Source: Pseudomonas sp. LS-2
GTDB lineage: Bacteria; Pseudomonadota; Gammaproteobacteria; Pseudomonadales; Pseudomonadaceae
Reading direction: 5' to 3'
DNA: 54,801 nt
Assembly (NCBI RefSeq): GCF_003605735.1
Contig: NZ_QXTJ01000022.1
Location: 117,256 to 172,056, forward strand
In this document: piece by piece, positions 7,957-16,559 of the stretch
How the letters are laid out: each line of letters opens with the position of its first letter
How positions within the stretch are numbered: the stretch's first letter is position 1
Translations under genes and position numbers: made by a program
Notes under the pieces: model-generated
Told to the model about the DNA's origin: nothing
Database searches by the model: none
What the model saw: only the letters and a program-made list of their open reading frames with translations

Positions 7957-9687
7957 CTACCCCAGCAACTGACTCACCACCGCCCGCAGCTTCCCGGGTT
8001 TTACCGGTTTGTTCAGCAAGGGCGCATTGAGCTTCTGCAACGAACGGCGGCACAGGTCCGTGCGATCGGCAGTGATCATCACGCAGGGAATGTCCAGGGC
8101 GAAATGCTCGCGAATGTGCGCCACGACATCACACCCCAGCACCCCATGGTCGAGGTGAAAGTCGAAAAGAATGATCTCCGGCGCGCGTTCTTGCAGCACG
8201 CTGTAACAGGACGCCTGATCAGTCGCAGTCAAAACTTCACAGCCCCACTGCCCCAATAACGCCGCCATGCTCTCCAGGATGCTGGTTTCGTTGTCCAGCA
8301 CCAGCAGCCGACGCCCAGGCAATGGATTTCCGGTACTGGGTATCTGTTGCGCGACAACGCTGATCGGCACGGGCATTTCTTCGGAAAGCGGCACGTCGAT
8401 GGCGAATACCGACCCCTTCCCCGGTTGCGAACGCACCTGGATCCGGCAGCCGAGAATGCGGCCGATCCGCTCGACGATGGCCAGTCCCAGCCCCACGCCC
8501 TTGCGATCCGCTGCGCGGCCGACATCCAGTTGGTTGAACTCCAGAAAAATGGAGTCCAGGCGATCTTCGGCAATCCCGCGCCCGGTGTCCCATACCTCGA
8601 TACGCAGCCCTTCGCCACGCTTGCGCGCGCCCAGCAGAATGCCGCCGTGTTCGGTGTAGCGGCAGGCGTTGCTGAGGAAGTTGCGCAGGATGCGGGTCAA
8701 CAGGCGCAGATCGGTGCGAATGGCAAACTCGGGAATGCGCGAACGCAAGGTCAGGCCCGCTGCCGCCGCCACCGGTTCGAACTCGGAGACCAGTGGCGCG
8801 AGGACTTCCTCCAGCCGGTAGAGATCGATATCGGGCTTGATGGCCGCGCGGTCGAGTTTGGAGATGTCGAGCAGGTCAGTGAGCAGGTCCTCTGCCCCTT
8901 CCAGCGCCTGATGGGTGCGCTCTACCAGAGTTTGCTCGGCGTCAGGCAGGGTGCGTTCGCGCAACGTCGAAATCAGCAGCCGAGCGGCGTTCAAGGGTTG
9001 CAGCAGGTCATGACTGGCCGCTGCGAGGTATTTGTCCTTGCTGCAGTTGGCGGCTTCGGCGGCGTCGCGGGCGTCGCGCAGGTCATGTTCGATGCGTTCT
9101 CGTCGGGCGATCTGCTGTTGCAGGTTACGGTTGGCGTCCAGTAACTCATCGGTGCGGGCGGCAACGCGCAGTTCGAGCTGATCATTGAGTTCCTGCAAGC
9201 GCTGCTGGGCCAGCTTGCGTTCGGTGATGTCGGCGACAAAGCCTTCGAAAAGCCCTTCCTCATCGGGCTTGAGCAACAGGTTCATCAACACATCGACGTA
9301 ACTGCCGTCCTTGCGCCGCAATCGGGTTTCATAACCTTGCAGGCTGCGTTCGCGCTGCAAGACCTGGGCGATGGCGTTCATTTCGACCTGACCGCCAATG
9401 AACAGCGTGCTGGCCAGGTCGTCGAGGAACAGCAGAATCTCCTGCTCGTCGCGATAGCCGAGCATCCGCGCCAGGGCCGGGTTGGTCGCCCGCAGCCCCT
9501 CATGCAGGCTGGCCTGAAAGATGCCGTGAACGGCGTTCTCGAACAGCCATTTGTAGCGGTTGCGCTCGGTTTCCAGTTCGCCGAGGCGCAGGGTCAGTTC
9601 CGGGTAATGGCTCTTGCGTGTCGAGTGGTTGCCCAGCCCGAGCAGCGCGGTCAGTGCGCGTTGATGCGTGTCAGAGGGCTTCGCCAT
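7957..9687 (-). CDS. Hybrid sensor histidine kinase, ErcS'/NahK-like
   Basis: A 576-residue cytosolic protein: a PAS domain with PAC tail (about 35-165; YKWLFENAVHGIFQ, LRRKDGSYVDVLMN), a coiled-coil segment, HisKA with H-box ASHDLLQPLNAARLL, HATPase (GVGLGLAIVERIG) and a C-terminal receiver (LLVLDNE, acceptor Asp in ILFDFHLD, MITAD, Lys in LNKPVKP). The start ATG 9687 lies inside the last 17 bases of the ErcA-like gene. There is no membrane segment. In P. aeruginosa the hybrid kinase ErcS' (NahK) lies in the exa/erc region controlling PQQ ethanol oxidation, matching this context. Confidence 0.85.
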   Translation of the reverse strand: MAKPSDTHQRALTALLGLGNHSTRKSHYPELTLRLGELETERNRYKWLFENAVHGIFQASLHEGLRATNPALARMLGYRDEQEILLFLDDLASTLFIGGQVEMNAIAQVLQRERSLQGYETRLRRKDGSYVDVLMNLLLKPDEEGLFEGFVADITERKLAQQRLQELNDQLELRVAARTDELLDANRNLQQQIARRERIEHDLRDARDAAEAANCSKDKYLAAASHDLLQPLNAARLLISTLRERTLPDAEQTLVERTHQALEGAEDLLTDLLDISKLDRAAIKPDIDLYRLEEVLAPLVSEFEPVAAAAGLTLRSRIPEFAIRTDLRLLTRILRNFLSNACRYTEHGGILLGARKRGEGLRIEVWDTGRGIAEDRLDSIFLEFNQLDVGRAADRKGVGLGLAIVERIGRILGCRIQVRSQPGKGSVFAIDVPLSEEMPVPISVVAQQIPSTGNPLPGRRLLVLDNETSILESMAALLGQWGCEVLTATDQASCYSVLQERAPEIILFDFHLDHGVLGCDVVAHIREHFALDIPCVMITADRTDLCRRSLQKLNAPLLNKPVKPGKLRAVVSQLLG

Positions 9688-10834
9688 AGACCACTTCGAC
9701 GTCCCGCTGACTGGAAGCACGGGGGTTGGTCAGGATGCAGGGATCGCCCATCGCGTGCTGGGACAGGAATGGAATGTCGGCCGTGCTCACGCCGTGCAGG
9801 CTCAGGGTCTCGTGGAAACCGACCTGATGCTTCAGCGCGATCAAGTGCTCGACCAGACGCTTGCTGATCGCGACATGATTCAGACCACGGCAATCGATGC
9901 CCAAGGTCTCGGCGATGACCTTGAAGCGGTCCGGCGCCGAGCTGTAGTTGAACGCCACCACGTGCTCGACCAGCACCGCGTTGCACAGGCCGTGGGGCAG
10001 ATCGAGAAAACCGCCCAGGCTGTGAGACATCGCGTGAACCGCCCCGAGAATGGCGTTGGAGAACGCAAGGCCAGCCTGCATGCTGCCGAGCATGATCTTC
10101 TCGCGCAGGGCGATGTCGGCAGGATTGGCAATCATCTGCACCAGATTGCCGTTGATCAGGCGCATGGCTTCCAGCGCGTGGGGGTCGGTCAGCGGCCCAT
10201 GGCCCGTGGAAACGAATGCTTCGATGGCATGCACCAGCGCGTCGATGCCGGTACAAGCCGAAAGAAACGGGTCCATGCTCAGGGTGGTTTCCGGGTCGAT
10301 CAGCGAGACGTCCGGCACCACCGCCTTGCTGACGATGGAGAATTTCATGCGCTCCTGCTGATCGGAAATGATCACGAACTGCGAGACATCGGCGGACGTA
10401 CCGGCCGTGGTCGGGATCAGGATCAGCGGGGGGCTCGGCACGCGGATGGTGTCGACGCCTTCGAATTCGAGGATGTTGCGCCCGTGGGCGACTGCGATGC
10501 CGATGCCCTTGCCGCAATCCATGGGGCTGCCGCCACCGACCGCGACGATCACGTCGCAATGGTGTTCGCGATACAGCTCGGCGCCGAGCATGACTTCTTC
10601 GACCCGGGGATTGGGGGATACGGTGCTGTAGATGAAGTACTCAAGGCCTTGGGCCAGTAGGCTGGCTTCGACATCGGCGACCCAGCCGGCGGCGATGACG
10701 CCGGGATCGCTGACCACCATCACCTTGCGTGCGCCGAAGGTTTTCGCGTAATTGCCGACGCTGTGCCGACTGCCGGCGCCGAAGATGATTTCCGGGGACA
10801 CGAATTTACGCAGCTGGTTGAGGCTCTGGCTCAT
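9671..10834 (-). CDS. ercA: Iron-containing alcohol dehydrogenase, ErcA-like
   Basis: A 387-residue group III alcohol dehydrogenase starting MSQSLNQLRKFVSPEIIFGAG at ATG 10834. Nucleotide-binding GGGSPMDCGKGI and the metal-binding His block AVHAMSHSLGGFLDLPHG are present. In P. aeruginosa, ErcA is required for normal induction of the PQQ ethanol oxidation system and is thought to act in sensing rather than bulk catabolism. Here it sits between pqqA and the hybrid kinase gene and overlaps the latter by 17 bases, so the two are probably made together. Confidence 0.85.
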   Translation of the reverse strand: MSQSLNQLRKFVSPEIIFGAGSRHSVGNYAKTFGARKVMVVSDPGVIAAGWVADVEASLLAQGLEYFIYSTVSPNPRVEEVMLGAELYREHHCDVIVAVGGGSPMDCGKGIGIAVAHGRNILEFEGVDTIRVPSPPLILIPTTAGTSADVSQFVIISDQQERMKFSIVSKAVVPDVSLIDPETTLSMDPFLSACTGIDALVHAIEAFVSTGHGPLTDPHALEAMRLINGNLVQMIANPADIALREKIMLGSMQAGLAFSNAILGAVHAMSHSLGGFLDLPHGLCNAVLVEHVVAFNYSSAPDRFKVIAETLGIDCRGLNHVAISKRLVEHLIALKHQVGFHETLSLHGVSTADIPFLSQHAMGDPCILTNPRASSQRDVEVVYGEAL

Positions 10835-10992
10835 ATCAAGCGCATTCTTGTTGTTATTAGAGAATGAACGCCAGCCTAGAGTATCTGCCGGGTAATGCAA
10901 CAAGACCAATGTCTGACGGTGTCGGCTCATGGCAAGGGTCTTCTGGCGGGAGGGTGAACCCGGTCAACGCGTCGATTGACCGGGTGGGTCGA

Positions 10993-11064
10993 TCAGCGGC
11001 TGGCGAAGTACATCGTCACTTCAAAACCAATGCGCAAATCGGTGAACGCAGGCTTTTTCCACAT
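10993..11064 (-). CDS. pqqA: PQQ precursor peptide PqqA
   Basis: A 23-residue peptide, [20 protein letters not shown] followed by ASR. PqqA is the ribosomal substrate from which pyrroloquinoline quinone is made by joining a Glu and a Tyr; these are residues 15 and 19 here with the canonical three-residue spacing (EVTMY). The AGAGGA ribosome binding site lies just upstream of ATG 11064. The pqqBCDE genes are not next to it, so this is a stand-alone pqqA placed in the alcohol oxidation cluster; the main pqq operon must be elsewhere. Confidence 0.93.
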   Translation of the reverse strand: MWKKPAFTDLRIGFEVTMYFASR

Positions 11065-11418
11065 GGACTGTTCCTCTTTTCGTTTTCTGGTTATGCCGAG
11101 TTGGTCCGGCACTGCCATTAGGGCATGAGGAAGGTGATGGGCGAATAGTACTTTGGCACTGAATTGATCGCCCCGGACGCTCTGCGTCCACACGAAAGCC
11201 GACGCGGAGCGTCGAGGGATGCATTCCCACGCGGAGCGTGGGAACGATCACGTCTCGCGAATGATTTGATGATCGTCCCCACGCTCTGCGTGGGGATGCC
11301 GCCCCGGACGCTCTGCGTCCACAACAGCGCCGACGCGGAGCGTCGAAAGCTGCATTCTCGTGCGGAGCGCGGGAACGATCACGTCTCGCGAATGGTTGAG
11401 CTCCAACAAGTTTGTGCC
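11065..11418. other. Intergenic region with dense repeats between pedH and pqqA
   Basis: About 350 bases with no coding sequence. Bases 11163-11400 are filled with Pseudomonas repeat elements (separate entry); the remaining 100 bases upstream of pqqA (11065-11162) must carry the pqqA leader and any promoter, but no clear -35/-10 pair was recognised. Confidence 0.7.
11163..11400. repeat. Two tandem copies of a Pseudomonas intergenic repeat
   Basis: Copy 1 (about 11170-11262) and copy 2 (about 11300-11398) share the blocks CCCCGGACGCTCTGCGTCCA, then GCCGACGCGGAGCGTCGA, then GCGGAGCG(T/C)GGGAACGATC and ACGTCTCGCGAATG. Between them is an inverted hairpin element, GATCGTCCCCACGCTCTGCG followed by TGGGGATGCC. 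A shorter relative is at about 7821-7840. Each block can fold into a GC-rich hairpin. Elements like this are common between Pseudomonas genes and have no agreed function. Confidence 0.85.
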
Positions 11419-13194
11419 TCAGCGCCGGGTCACCCACTCCTTGGGCAGTTTGAAGGTCCAGAGCATGCCGCCCTGGTTGAAATCCTTCACTCGTTTGGCC
11501 ACCTCTCCGCCCCACAACGGCACCGCGCCGCCCCAACCGGACAACACCGAGACGTACTGCTCGCCGTCCATCTCCCAGGTCACTGGCGAACCCAGTACCC
11601 CGGAGCCGGTCTGGAACTCCCAGACCTTGTCGCCGGTCTTCGCGTTGAACGCCTGAAGGAAGCCTTCCGGCGTGCCGGTGAACACCAGATTGCCCTTGGT
11701 CGCCAGCACGCCACCCCACAGCGGTGCGTAGTTCTTGTGGCGCCAGACCTCCTTGCCGGTCTTCGGATCGATGGCGCGCAGCACGCCGATGTAATCCTCG
11801 TTCAAGGGTTTGATGGTGAAGCCTGCGCCGAGAAACGCCGCACCTTTCTTGTAGGCAATGCCCTCGTTCCAGATGTCCATGCCCCATTCGTTGCCCGGCA
11901 CATAGAACAGGCCGGTGTCGGGGCTGTAGGCCATGGGCATCCAGTTTTTCGCGCCGAGGAACGCTGGCGCCACGAACGCCGCCGAGCCCTTGGCCTCACC
12001 TTCCGGCGCACCGGGACGGCTGGCTTCGACGTAAATCGGCCGGCCATCTTTATCCAGTCCGCTGGCCCAGGTGATTTTGTCGGCGAACGGGAAACCGCGG
12101 ATGAATTTGCCGTCCTTGCGGTTGAGCACGTAGAAGAAGCCGTTACGGTCGGCGGTCGCGGCCGCCTGTATGGTTTTGCCGTTTTCCAGGTAGTCGAAGG
12201 AAATCAGCTCGTTGACGCCGTCATAGTCCCAGCCATCATGGGGCGTGCTCTGGAAGTGCCATTTGATGGTGCCGTCGTCGGGATTCAGCGACAGTCGCGA
12301 CGAGGAATACAGGTTATCGCCCGGGCGCATGTGCGAGTTCCAGGGCGACGGGTTGCCGGTGCCGATCAGGATCTGGTTGTTGCTCGGGTCGTAATAGCCG
12401 CCCAGCCAGGGTGCGGCGCCGCCGGTCTTCCACAGATCCCCCGGCCAGGTCTTGTTCGCCTCACCGCCGGAGATGCCGTTTTCGACGGCCTGGCCGTCTT
12501 TGTAGACGTAGCCCATGTTGCCCTCGACGGTGGGGCGCGACCACAGCAGCGTGCCGTTTTTCGGGTCGTACGCCTCGACCTTGCCCACCACCCCGAACTC
12601 ACCGCCCGCTACGCCCGTGATCAGCTTGCCGTTGACGATCATCGGCGCGGCACTGATGGAATAACCTGCCTTGTGGTCGGCGACCTGTTTACTCCACACG
12701 ACTTTGCCGGTGTCCTTGTTCAGCGCAACGAGTTTGGCGTCGAGCGTGCCGAAGTACACCAGATCGCCGTACAGCGCCACGCCACGGTTGATCACGTCGC
12801 AGCATGGACGAATGTCGTCAGGCAGACGGGCGTCGTATTGCCAGAGTTTCTTGCCCGTGTGGGCATCCACGGCGAACACCCGAGAGTAGGAGCCGGTGAG
12901 GTACATCACCCCATCCTTGACCATGGGCTGGGCTTGCTGACCGCGTTGTTTTTCACCACCAAAGGAGAACGCCCAGACCGGGCGCAGGTCCTTCACGTTC
13001 TCGGTGTTGATGATGTCCAGCGGGCTGAAGCGCTGACCCTGAACCCCCAGGCCATTGGTGACGATCTGGTTGGGGTTCTTGGGGTCCTGAAGGATTTCCT
13101 CGTCGGTCACAGCAGCCAGGACACTGCCGGCCGACAGTATGGCGCTGACCAGCAGGCCGAGGGCGAAGCAATGGCGAGGTGAGGGTTGGATCAT
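11419..13194 (-). CDS. pedH: PQQ-dependent alcohol dehydrogenase, lanthanide type (PedH-like)
   Basis: A 591-residue periplasmic quinoprotein with a signal peptide (to about residue 28) and the eight-bladed propeller repeats (for example [18 protein letters not shown]). The PQQ-contacting vicinal Cys pair is at 131-132 (IRPCCDV). The catalytic Asp is at 323 in [11 protein letters not shown], and a second Asp at 325 provides the extra ligand that marks lanthanide-dependent enzymes (XoxF, PedH); calcium enzymes have a small residue there. The sequence closely matches P. putida PedH as I recall it. It oxidises short alcohols and aldehydes and passes electrons to a c-type cytochrome, encoded upstream. 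Confidence 0.92.
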   Translation of the reverse strand: MIQPSPRHCFALGLLVSAILSAGSVLAAVTDEEILQDPKNPNQIVTNGLGVQGQRFSPLDIINTENVKDLRPVWAFSFGGEKQRGQQAQPMVKDGVMYLTGSYSRVFAVDAHTGKKLWQYDARLPDDIRPCCDVINRGVALYGDLVYFGTLDAKLVALNKDTGKVVWSKQVADHKAGYSISAAPMIVNGKLITGVAGGEFGVVGKVEAYDPKNGTLLWSRPTVEGNMGYVYKDGQAVENGISGGEANKTWPGDLWKTGGAAPWLGGYYDPSNNQILIGTGNPSPWNSHMRPGDNLYSSSRLSLNPDDGTIKWHFQSTPHDGWDYDGVNELISFDYLENGKTIQAAATADRNGFFYVLNRKDGKFIRGFPFADKITWASGLDKDGRPIYVEASRPGAPEGEAKGSAAFVAPAFLGAKNWMPMAYSPDTGLFYVPGNEWGMDIWNEGIAYKKGAAFLGAGFTIKPLNEDYIGVLRAIDPKTGKEVWRHKNYAPLWGGVLATKGNLVFTGTPEGFLQAFNAKTGDKVWEFQTGSGVLGSPVTWEMDGEQYVSVLSGWGGAVPLWGGEVAKRVKDFNQGGMLWTFKLPKEWVTRR

Positions 13195-13307
13195 GGCGGC
13201 GGCCTCTGCGGTTTATTGTTGTTTTCATCGGGTCGGGAAATGTTCCCGATCCAGCCGATTGTTAGGGGTCGGGCGAGCCCCAACAATTGCCCGCAGTGTG
13301 GAGGTTT

Positions 13308-14336
13308 CTAGTTCTTTGGTCGGTGACTGCAAACGAGGGTCGATGCGCTTTTGATTGTGCCCGCAGGGGGTAGGAGTCCGACGTGTCGGCGATCTGGCGC
13401 GAAGTGGCAGCACATCTGGCGACCACGGTCCACGGCCCCGTGCCGGTTTCCCTGGTACATCTGCGGCACGTCGTAACGCATGCCGTACGCAGCATAGATG
13501 CGCGGCACCTCGCCCTCGCGAATCAGCGTCTCCAGCGCCTCTTCGATGGCATAGGCCAGTTGACGGTTGCTCTCATGCACCGCCATGCCGACTTCCCAGG
13601 TCTGGCGACCCATGTTCGGGTAGGCGTTTTCGGCCAGCGACCACTGCTCGTCATGGGCCCGATGCAGTTGCCAGTCGACCTCGCCGCGCATCGCCATGAC
13701 CGCATCGACCTTGCCGTCGTGCATCGCGGTGAACGCTTCCCGCACCGACGGAAAATGGTGGGTGCTGCCGGCAAACTGCGCGTTGAAGATCGAGGTCAGG
13801 TAAAACGACGGCACGCTGTCAATCTCGACACCAACGGGATGCTCGGCGAACACCGCGACGCTGGGCACCGAGTCCAGCCGACGACGGTCGAACGCCACTT
13901 GCCAGCGTTCGGTCTGATACGGCCCGAACATCACCACGTGACCGTTCTCAAGCTCCCCGACATCGTTGCGCCTCTGCGCGTAATCCTTGTCGTAGGGCAC
14001 GCGCATCATCAGGTCGGCCAGTTGCTGACCGCGCAACTGACTACCGCGCCAGATCAGGTCGCGCAGGTCGTCGTCCAGCTTTTCACCGGGCGGCGCCCAC
14101 ATCAGTTCCAGCCGTACACCAAGAAGCCTGGCCAGGGCGGTCGCCAGATCGACATCCACGCCCTTGGGCGCCCCTTCTACCTGAAAGCTGTAGGGAGGGA
14201 AATCCTGATACACCGCCACCCTGATCACCCCGGCGGCGACGATGCTGTCGTAATTGCGGACCTGCGCGCTGGCGGGCTGGAACATCAGCCCCAGGCAACC
14301 GCACAGCAACCAGAAAAGCGCGGCGAACAGACGCAT
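13308..14336 (-). CDS. Periplasmic solute-binding protein of the PQQ alcohol cluster (family 3)
   Basis: A 342-residue protein with a signal peptide ending near residue 25 (FQPASAQ) and a bacterial extracellular solute-binding family 3 fold (IRVAVYQDFPPYSF, KGVDVDLATALARLLGV, DAVMAMRGEVDW). The start at 14336 is preferred: GAGGA lies 9 bases upstream; an ATG at 14345 overlapping the cytochrome stop is the alternative. Similar binding proteins accompany PQQ dehydrogenase and cytochrome genes in methylotrophs and Pseudomonas; their role is not settled. The last 45 or so residues (after MYQGNRHGAV) look unlike the family and may result from loss of the original stop. Confidence 0.82.
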   Translation of the reverse strand: MRLFAALFWLLCGCLGLMFQPASAQVRNYDSIVAAGVIRVAVYQDFPPYSFQVEGAPKGVDVDLATALARLLGVRLELMWAPPGEKLDDDLRDLIWRGSQLRGQQLADLMMRVPYDKDYAQRRNDVGELENGHVVMFGPYQTERWQVAFDRRRLDSVPSVAVFAEHPVGVEIDSVPSFYLTSIFNAQFAGSTHHFPSVREAFTAMHDGKVDAVMAMRGEVDWQLHRAHDEQWSLAENAYPNMGRQTWEVGMAVHESNRQLAYAIEEALETLIREGEVPRIYAAYGMRYDVPQMYQGNRHGAVDRGRQMCCHFAPDRRHVGLLPPAGTIKSASTLVCSHRPKN

Positions 14337-14341
14337 GCCGG

Positions 14342-14818
14342 TCATTCCTCGGTGTGGACGCTGTCCAGGTAGGTGCGCACCGCCCACAGCGCTTCCTGAC
14401 TCAGGTAATCCGCCATTTTCGGCATGTACACCCGGCCATCGCGCACCGCGCCGTTGCGCACACGCTCGACGAACCACTCATCCCCCAAGGCGCCGACATC
14501 CAGGTGCCGAAGATCAGGCGCGATACCGCCGGAAATGGCTTCCAGGCCGTGACAGGCGGCGCAGTTCTGGGTGTAGGCCGATTTACCGATCTCCAGTGCC
14601 TTGTCGTGATCCTTCGATTCGCGATACGGATTTTCCGCGCGCCATTCAGGGCCCAGTTGCTCAAGGCCATCGGTGGCGACAGCGTGGGGTACGACGTCAC
14701 CGTGGGCCTGTGCCAGATTGCCGAGCAGCATCCCACCGAGCAGCACGGCGCCCATCAGCAAGGCTCGCTTGTCGGCGCGGGTGACAGGTTCAGGCGGGGT
14801 CGCGGGAGCTTTTATCAT
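14342..14818 (-). CDS. c-type cytochrome, PedF/cytochrome c550-like
   Basis: A 158-residue protein with a hydrophobic export segment (about residues 20-38), one heme c site CAACH (residues about 86-90, NCAACHGLEA) and a likely axial Met in YMPKMADYL. It should accept electrons from the PQQ alcohol dehydrogenase in the periplasm and pass them to the respiratory chain, like cytochrome c550 beside ethanol dehydrogenase in other Pseudomonas. The start ATG 14818 has GAGGA at seven bases. Its stop is close to or overlaps the start of the binding-protein gene. Confidence 0.88.
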   Translation of the reverse strand: MIKAPATPPEPVTRADKRALLMGAVLLGGMLLGNLAQAHGDVVPHAVATDGLEQLGPEWRAENPYRESKDHDKALEIGKSAYTQNCAACHGLEAISGGIAPDLRHLDVGALGDEWFVERVRNGAVRDGRVYMPKMADYLSQEALWAVRTYLDSVHTEE

Positions 14819-15168
14819 TGTTATGTCCTCAAGAGTGCACGCAGAAGCAACGCAGCCATCTTAAGAACCGAGTCCAGCGGGCCGAATGCTGCTTTGGTGG
14901 CCGCGCACTCGTTCTTTGGTCGTAGAGCGTGTGGGGCAGGTCAAGTCGATGGGCTTTGCCCCACGCTGATGGCTGCCGCCGATGTCGCACTGTACGTCGC
15001 AGTACTCGGGGTGATCGGCACCTACGCCATCCCGCCCCGACTCCTGCGCTGAGGGCACATCGAACGAACCTCCGGCCACGGGCACACTCAAAACCGTGGC
15101 AGCCTGCCAAGGCTGCGGGTCGTTCAGCTAACCTGAACGTCGAACCCCACCACTGCGATGGAAGGCTT
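14819..15168. other. Divergent promoter region between the cytochrome gene and sodC
   Basis: About 350 bases without a gene. The only clear structure is an inverted repeat, GTGGGGCA at 14931-14938 and TGCCCCAC at 14957-14964, separated by 18 bases. Centred about 130 bases upstream of the cytochrome start, it could be a regulator site for the alcohol cluster or a simple hairpin. No certain promoter elements were recognised. Confidence 0.45.
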
Positions 15169-15687
15169 ATGAAACGTTATCTCTGGCTCGGTCTCCTCGG
15201 CTCGCTGTCCCTGAGCGCCCAAGCGGCCACCCTCGACGTCCCCATGAATCTGGTCAGCGCTGACGGCGCGCCACAGCCCATCGGCCAGGTGACCATCAGC
15301 GAAACCGCCTATGGCCTGGTCTTCACCCCTAAACTGAGTTCCTTGCCTGCCGGCGTTCACGGCTTCCACGTGCATGAAAACGGCAGTTGCGATGCCGGCA
15401 CCAAAGACGGCAAGAAAGGCGCCGCGCTCGCCGCTGGCGGCCACTTCGACCCGAAGAAGACCGGCAAACACCTCGGCCCTTACGCTGACGGTCATCTGGG
15501 CGACCTGCCGGCGATTTTCGTGACCGCCGACGGCACGTCCACCAACCCGGTGCTCGCGCCTCGGCTGAAAAAGATCTCGGAAATCAAAGGGCACGCGCTG
15601 ATGATTCACGCCGGCGGCGACAACCACTCCGACATGCCGATGCCGTTGGGCGGTGGCGGCGATCGGGTGGCCTGCGGCGTGATCTGA
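15169..15687 (+). CDS. sodC: Cu/Zn superoxide dismutase, periplasmic
   Basis: A 172-residue protein with a signal peptide ([20 protein letters not shown]). Copper and zinc ligands are visible in [38 protein letters not shown] and the C-terminal [10 protein letters not shown]; the disulfide Cys pair is in GSCDAG and RVACGVI. It converts periplasmic superoxide to peroxide and oxygen. The start ATG 15169 has GGAAGG just upstream. It is a single gene, convergent with the dienelactone hydrolase gene across a strong palindrome. Confidence 0.96.
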   Translation: MKRYLWLGLLGSLSLSAQAATLDVPMNLVSADGAPQPIGQVTISETAYGLVFTPKLSSLPAGVHGFHVHENGSCDAGTKDGKKGAALAAGGHFDPKKTGKHLGPYADGHLGDLPAIFVTADGTSTNPVLAPRLKKISEIKGHALMIHAGGDNHSDMPMPLGGGGDRVACGVI

Positions 15688-15740
15688 GCGAAGCGTCCGC
15701 ACGCCCCTGTCACCCATGGGCAGCGCAGCGGGCAAAAGAC

Positions 15741-15775
15741 GTTCGTTCAGTCACCGCAACGGTGACTGAACGAAC
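15741..15775. terminator. Long perfect stem-loop between convergent genes
   Basis: The 16-base arm GTTCGTTCAGTCACCG (15741-15756) is perfectly inverted at 15760-15775 with a three-base loop. It lies between sodC and the convergent dienelactone hydrolase gene, so a bidirectional terminator is likely, although no long T-run follows on either strand. Confidence 0.6.
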
Positions 15776-15807
15776 CCGAACCCGAACTGCGCTGCTCTGA
15801 CGAACGC

Positions 15808-16527
15808 TCAACCCCAGAGCGTGCGCCCGAAGAACGTCAACGTGCGGTCCCACGCCAACTGCGCCCAGACCGGATCGTATTGGGTGCCGGCGATGCGTCC
15901 GGTGCCGACGGCCTCTTCGTTGGTGAATGCATGGTGCGCCAGATAGCGGTGGAACTCGATGTCCACGCCGCCTTCACTGAGTTTCTCTTCCAGCTTGTCG
16001 ACGTTTTCTGCCGGGAAGAATTCATCCTGCGTCGCCCAGTGCGCCTGAACCGGCACCTTGATGGCGGCAGGATCGAGGTACTCCAGCGGCGGCATACCGT
16101 AGAACACCACCCCCGCCGACAACTCGGGAATGAAGTTCAGCGCCAGCAAAGTCAGCGCCCCGCCCATGCAAAAGCCGGTGACACCCACATTGTGCGTGTG
16201 GCCCTTGAGGTACTGCACGGCTCCACGGATGTCCTGCGTCGCGGCGTCGGCGAAGTCGAGCTTGCTCATCAGGTGGTGGGCCTCCTCTTCTTCAACGGTG
16301 GATTCGCCACGGTACAGATCCGGCACCAACGCCAGATAGCCCGCTGCGGCCAGGCGATCCGCGACACCACGGATCTGATCGTTCAGACCCCACCATTCCT
16401 GGATCACCACGATGGCCGGCGCGCCTTCGGTCTTTGCCGGGCTGGCGAGATAACCGCTGACGTCCTTGCCGTCCGGACGCTTGAAGCTGACGGTCTGGCC
16501 AGCGGACTGTTTGCTAGGTTGAGTCAC
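15808..16527 (-). CDS. Dienelactone hydrolase family protein
   Basis: A 239-residue alpha/beta hydrolase. The nucleophile is Cys in GFCMGGAL; the Asp is in ATQDEFFPAE and the His in LAHHAFTNEE, forming the Cys-Asp-His triad of dienelactone hydrolases; IVVIQEWWGLNDQIRGVADRLA is typical of the N-terminal part. The classical member opens dienelactone in chloroaromatic degradation, but many relatives are stand-alone with unknown substrates. No aromatic pathway genes are nearby. It follows the SDR gene by 32 bases on the same strand. Confidence 0.9.
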   Translation of the reverse strand: MTQPSKQSAGQTVSFKRPDGKDVSGYLASPAKTEGAPAIVVIQEWWGLNDQIRGVADRLAAAGYLALVPDLYRGESTVEEEEAHHLMSKLDFADAATQDIRGAVQYLKGHTHNVGVTGFCMGGALTLLALNFIPELSAGVVFYGMPPLEYLDPAAIKVPVQAHWATQDEFFPAENVDKLEEKLSEGGVDIEFHRYLAHHAFTNEEAVGTGRIAGTQYDPVWAQLAWDRTLTFFGRTLWG

Positions 16528-16559
16528 GTTGATCTCCTTGATGTGAAAGAAAGAGGCAA

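Noticed and set aside
11164..13182. Long plus-strand open frame opposite pedH
   Set aside because: It is the antisense of a clear PQQ dehydrogenase gene, has no domain character and arises from high GC codon bias.
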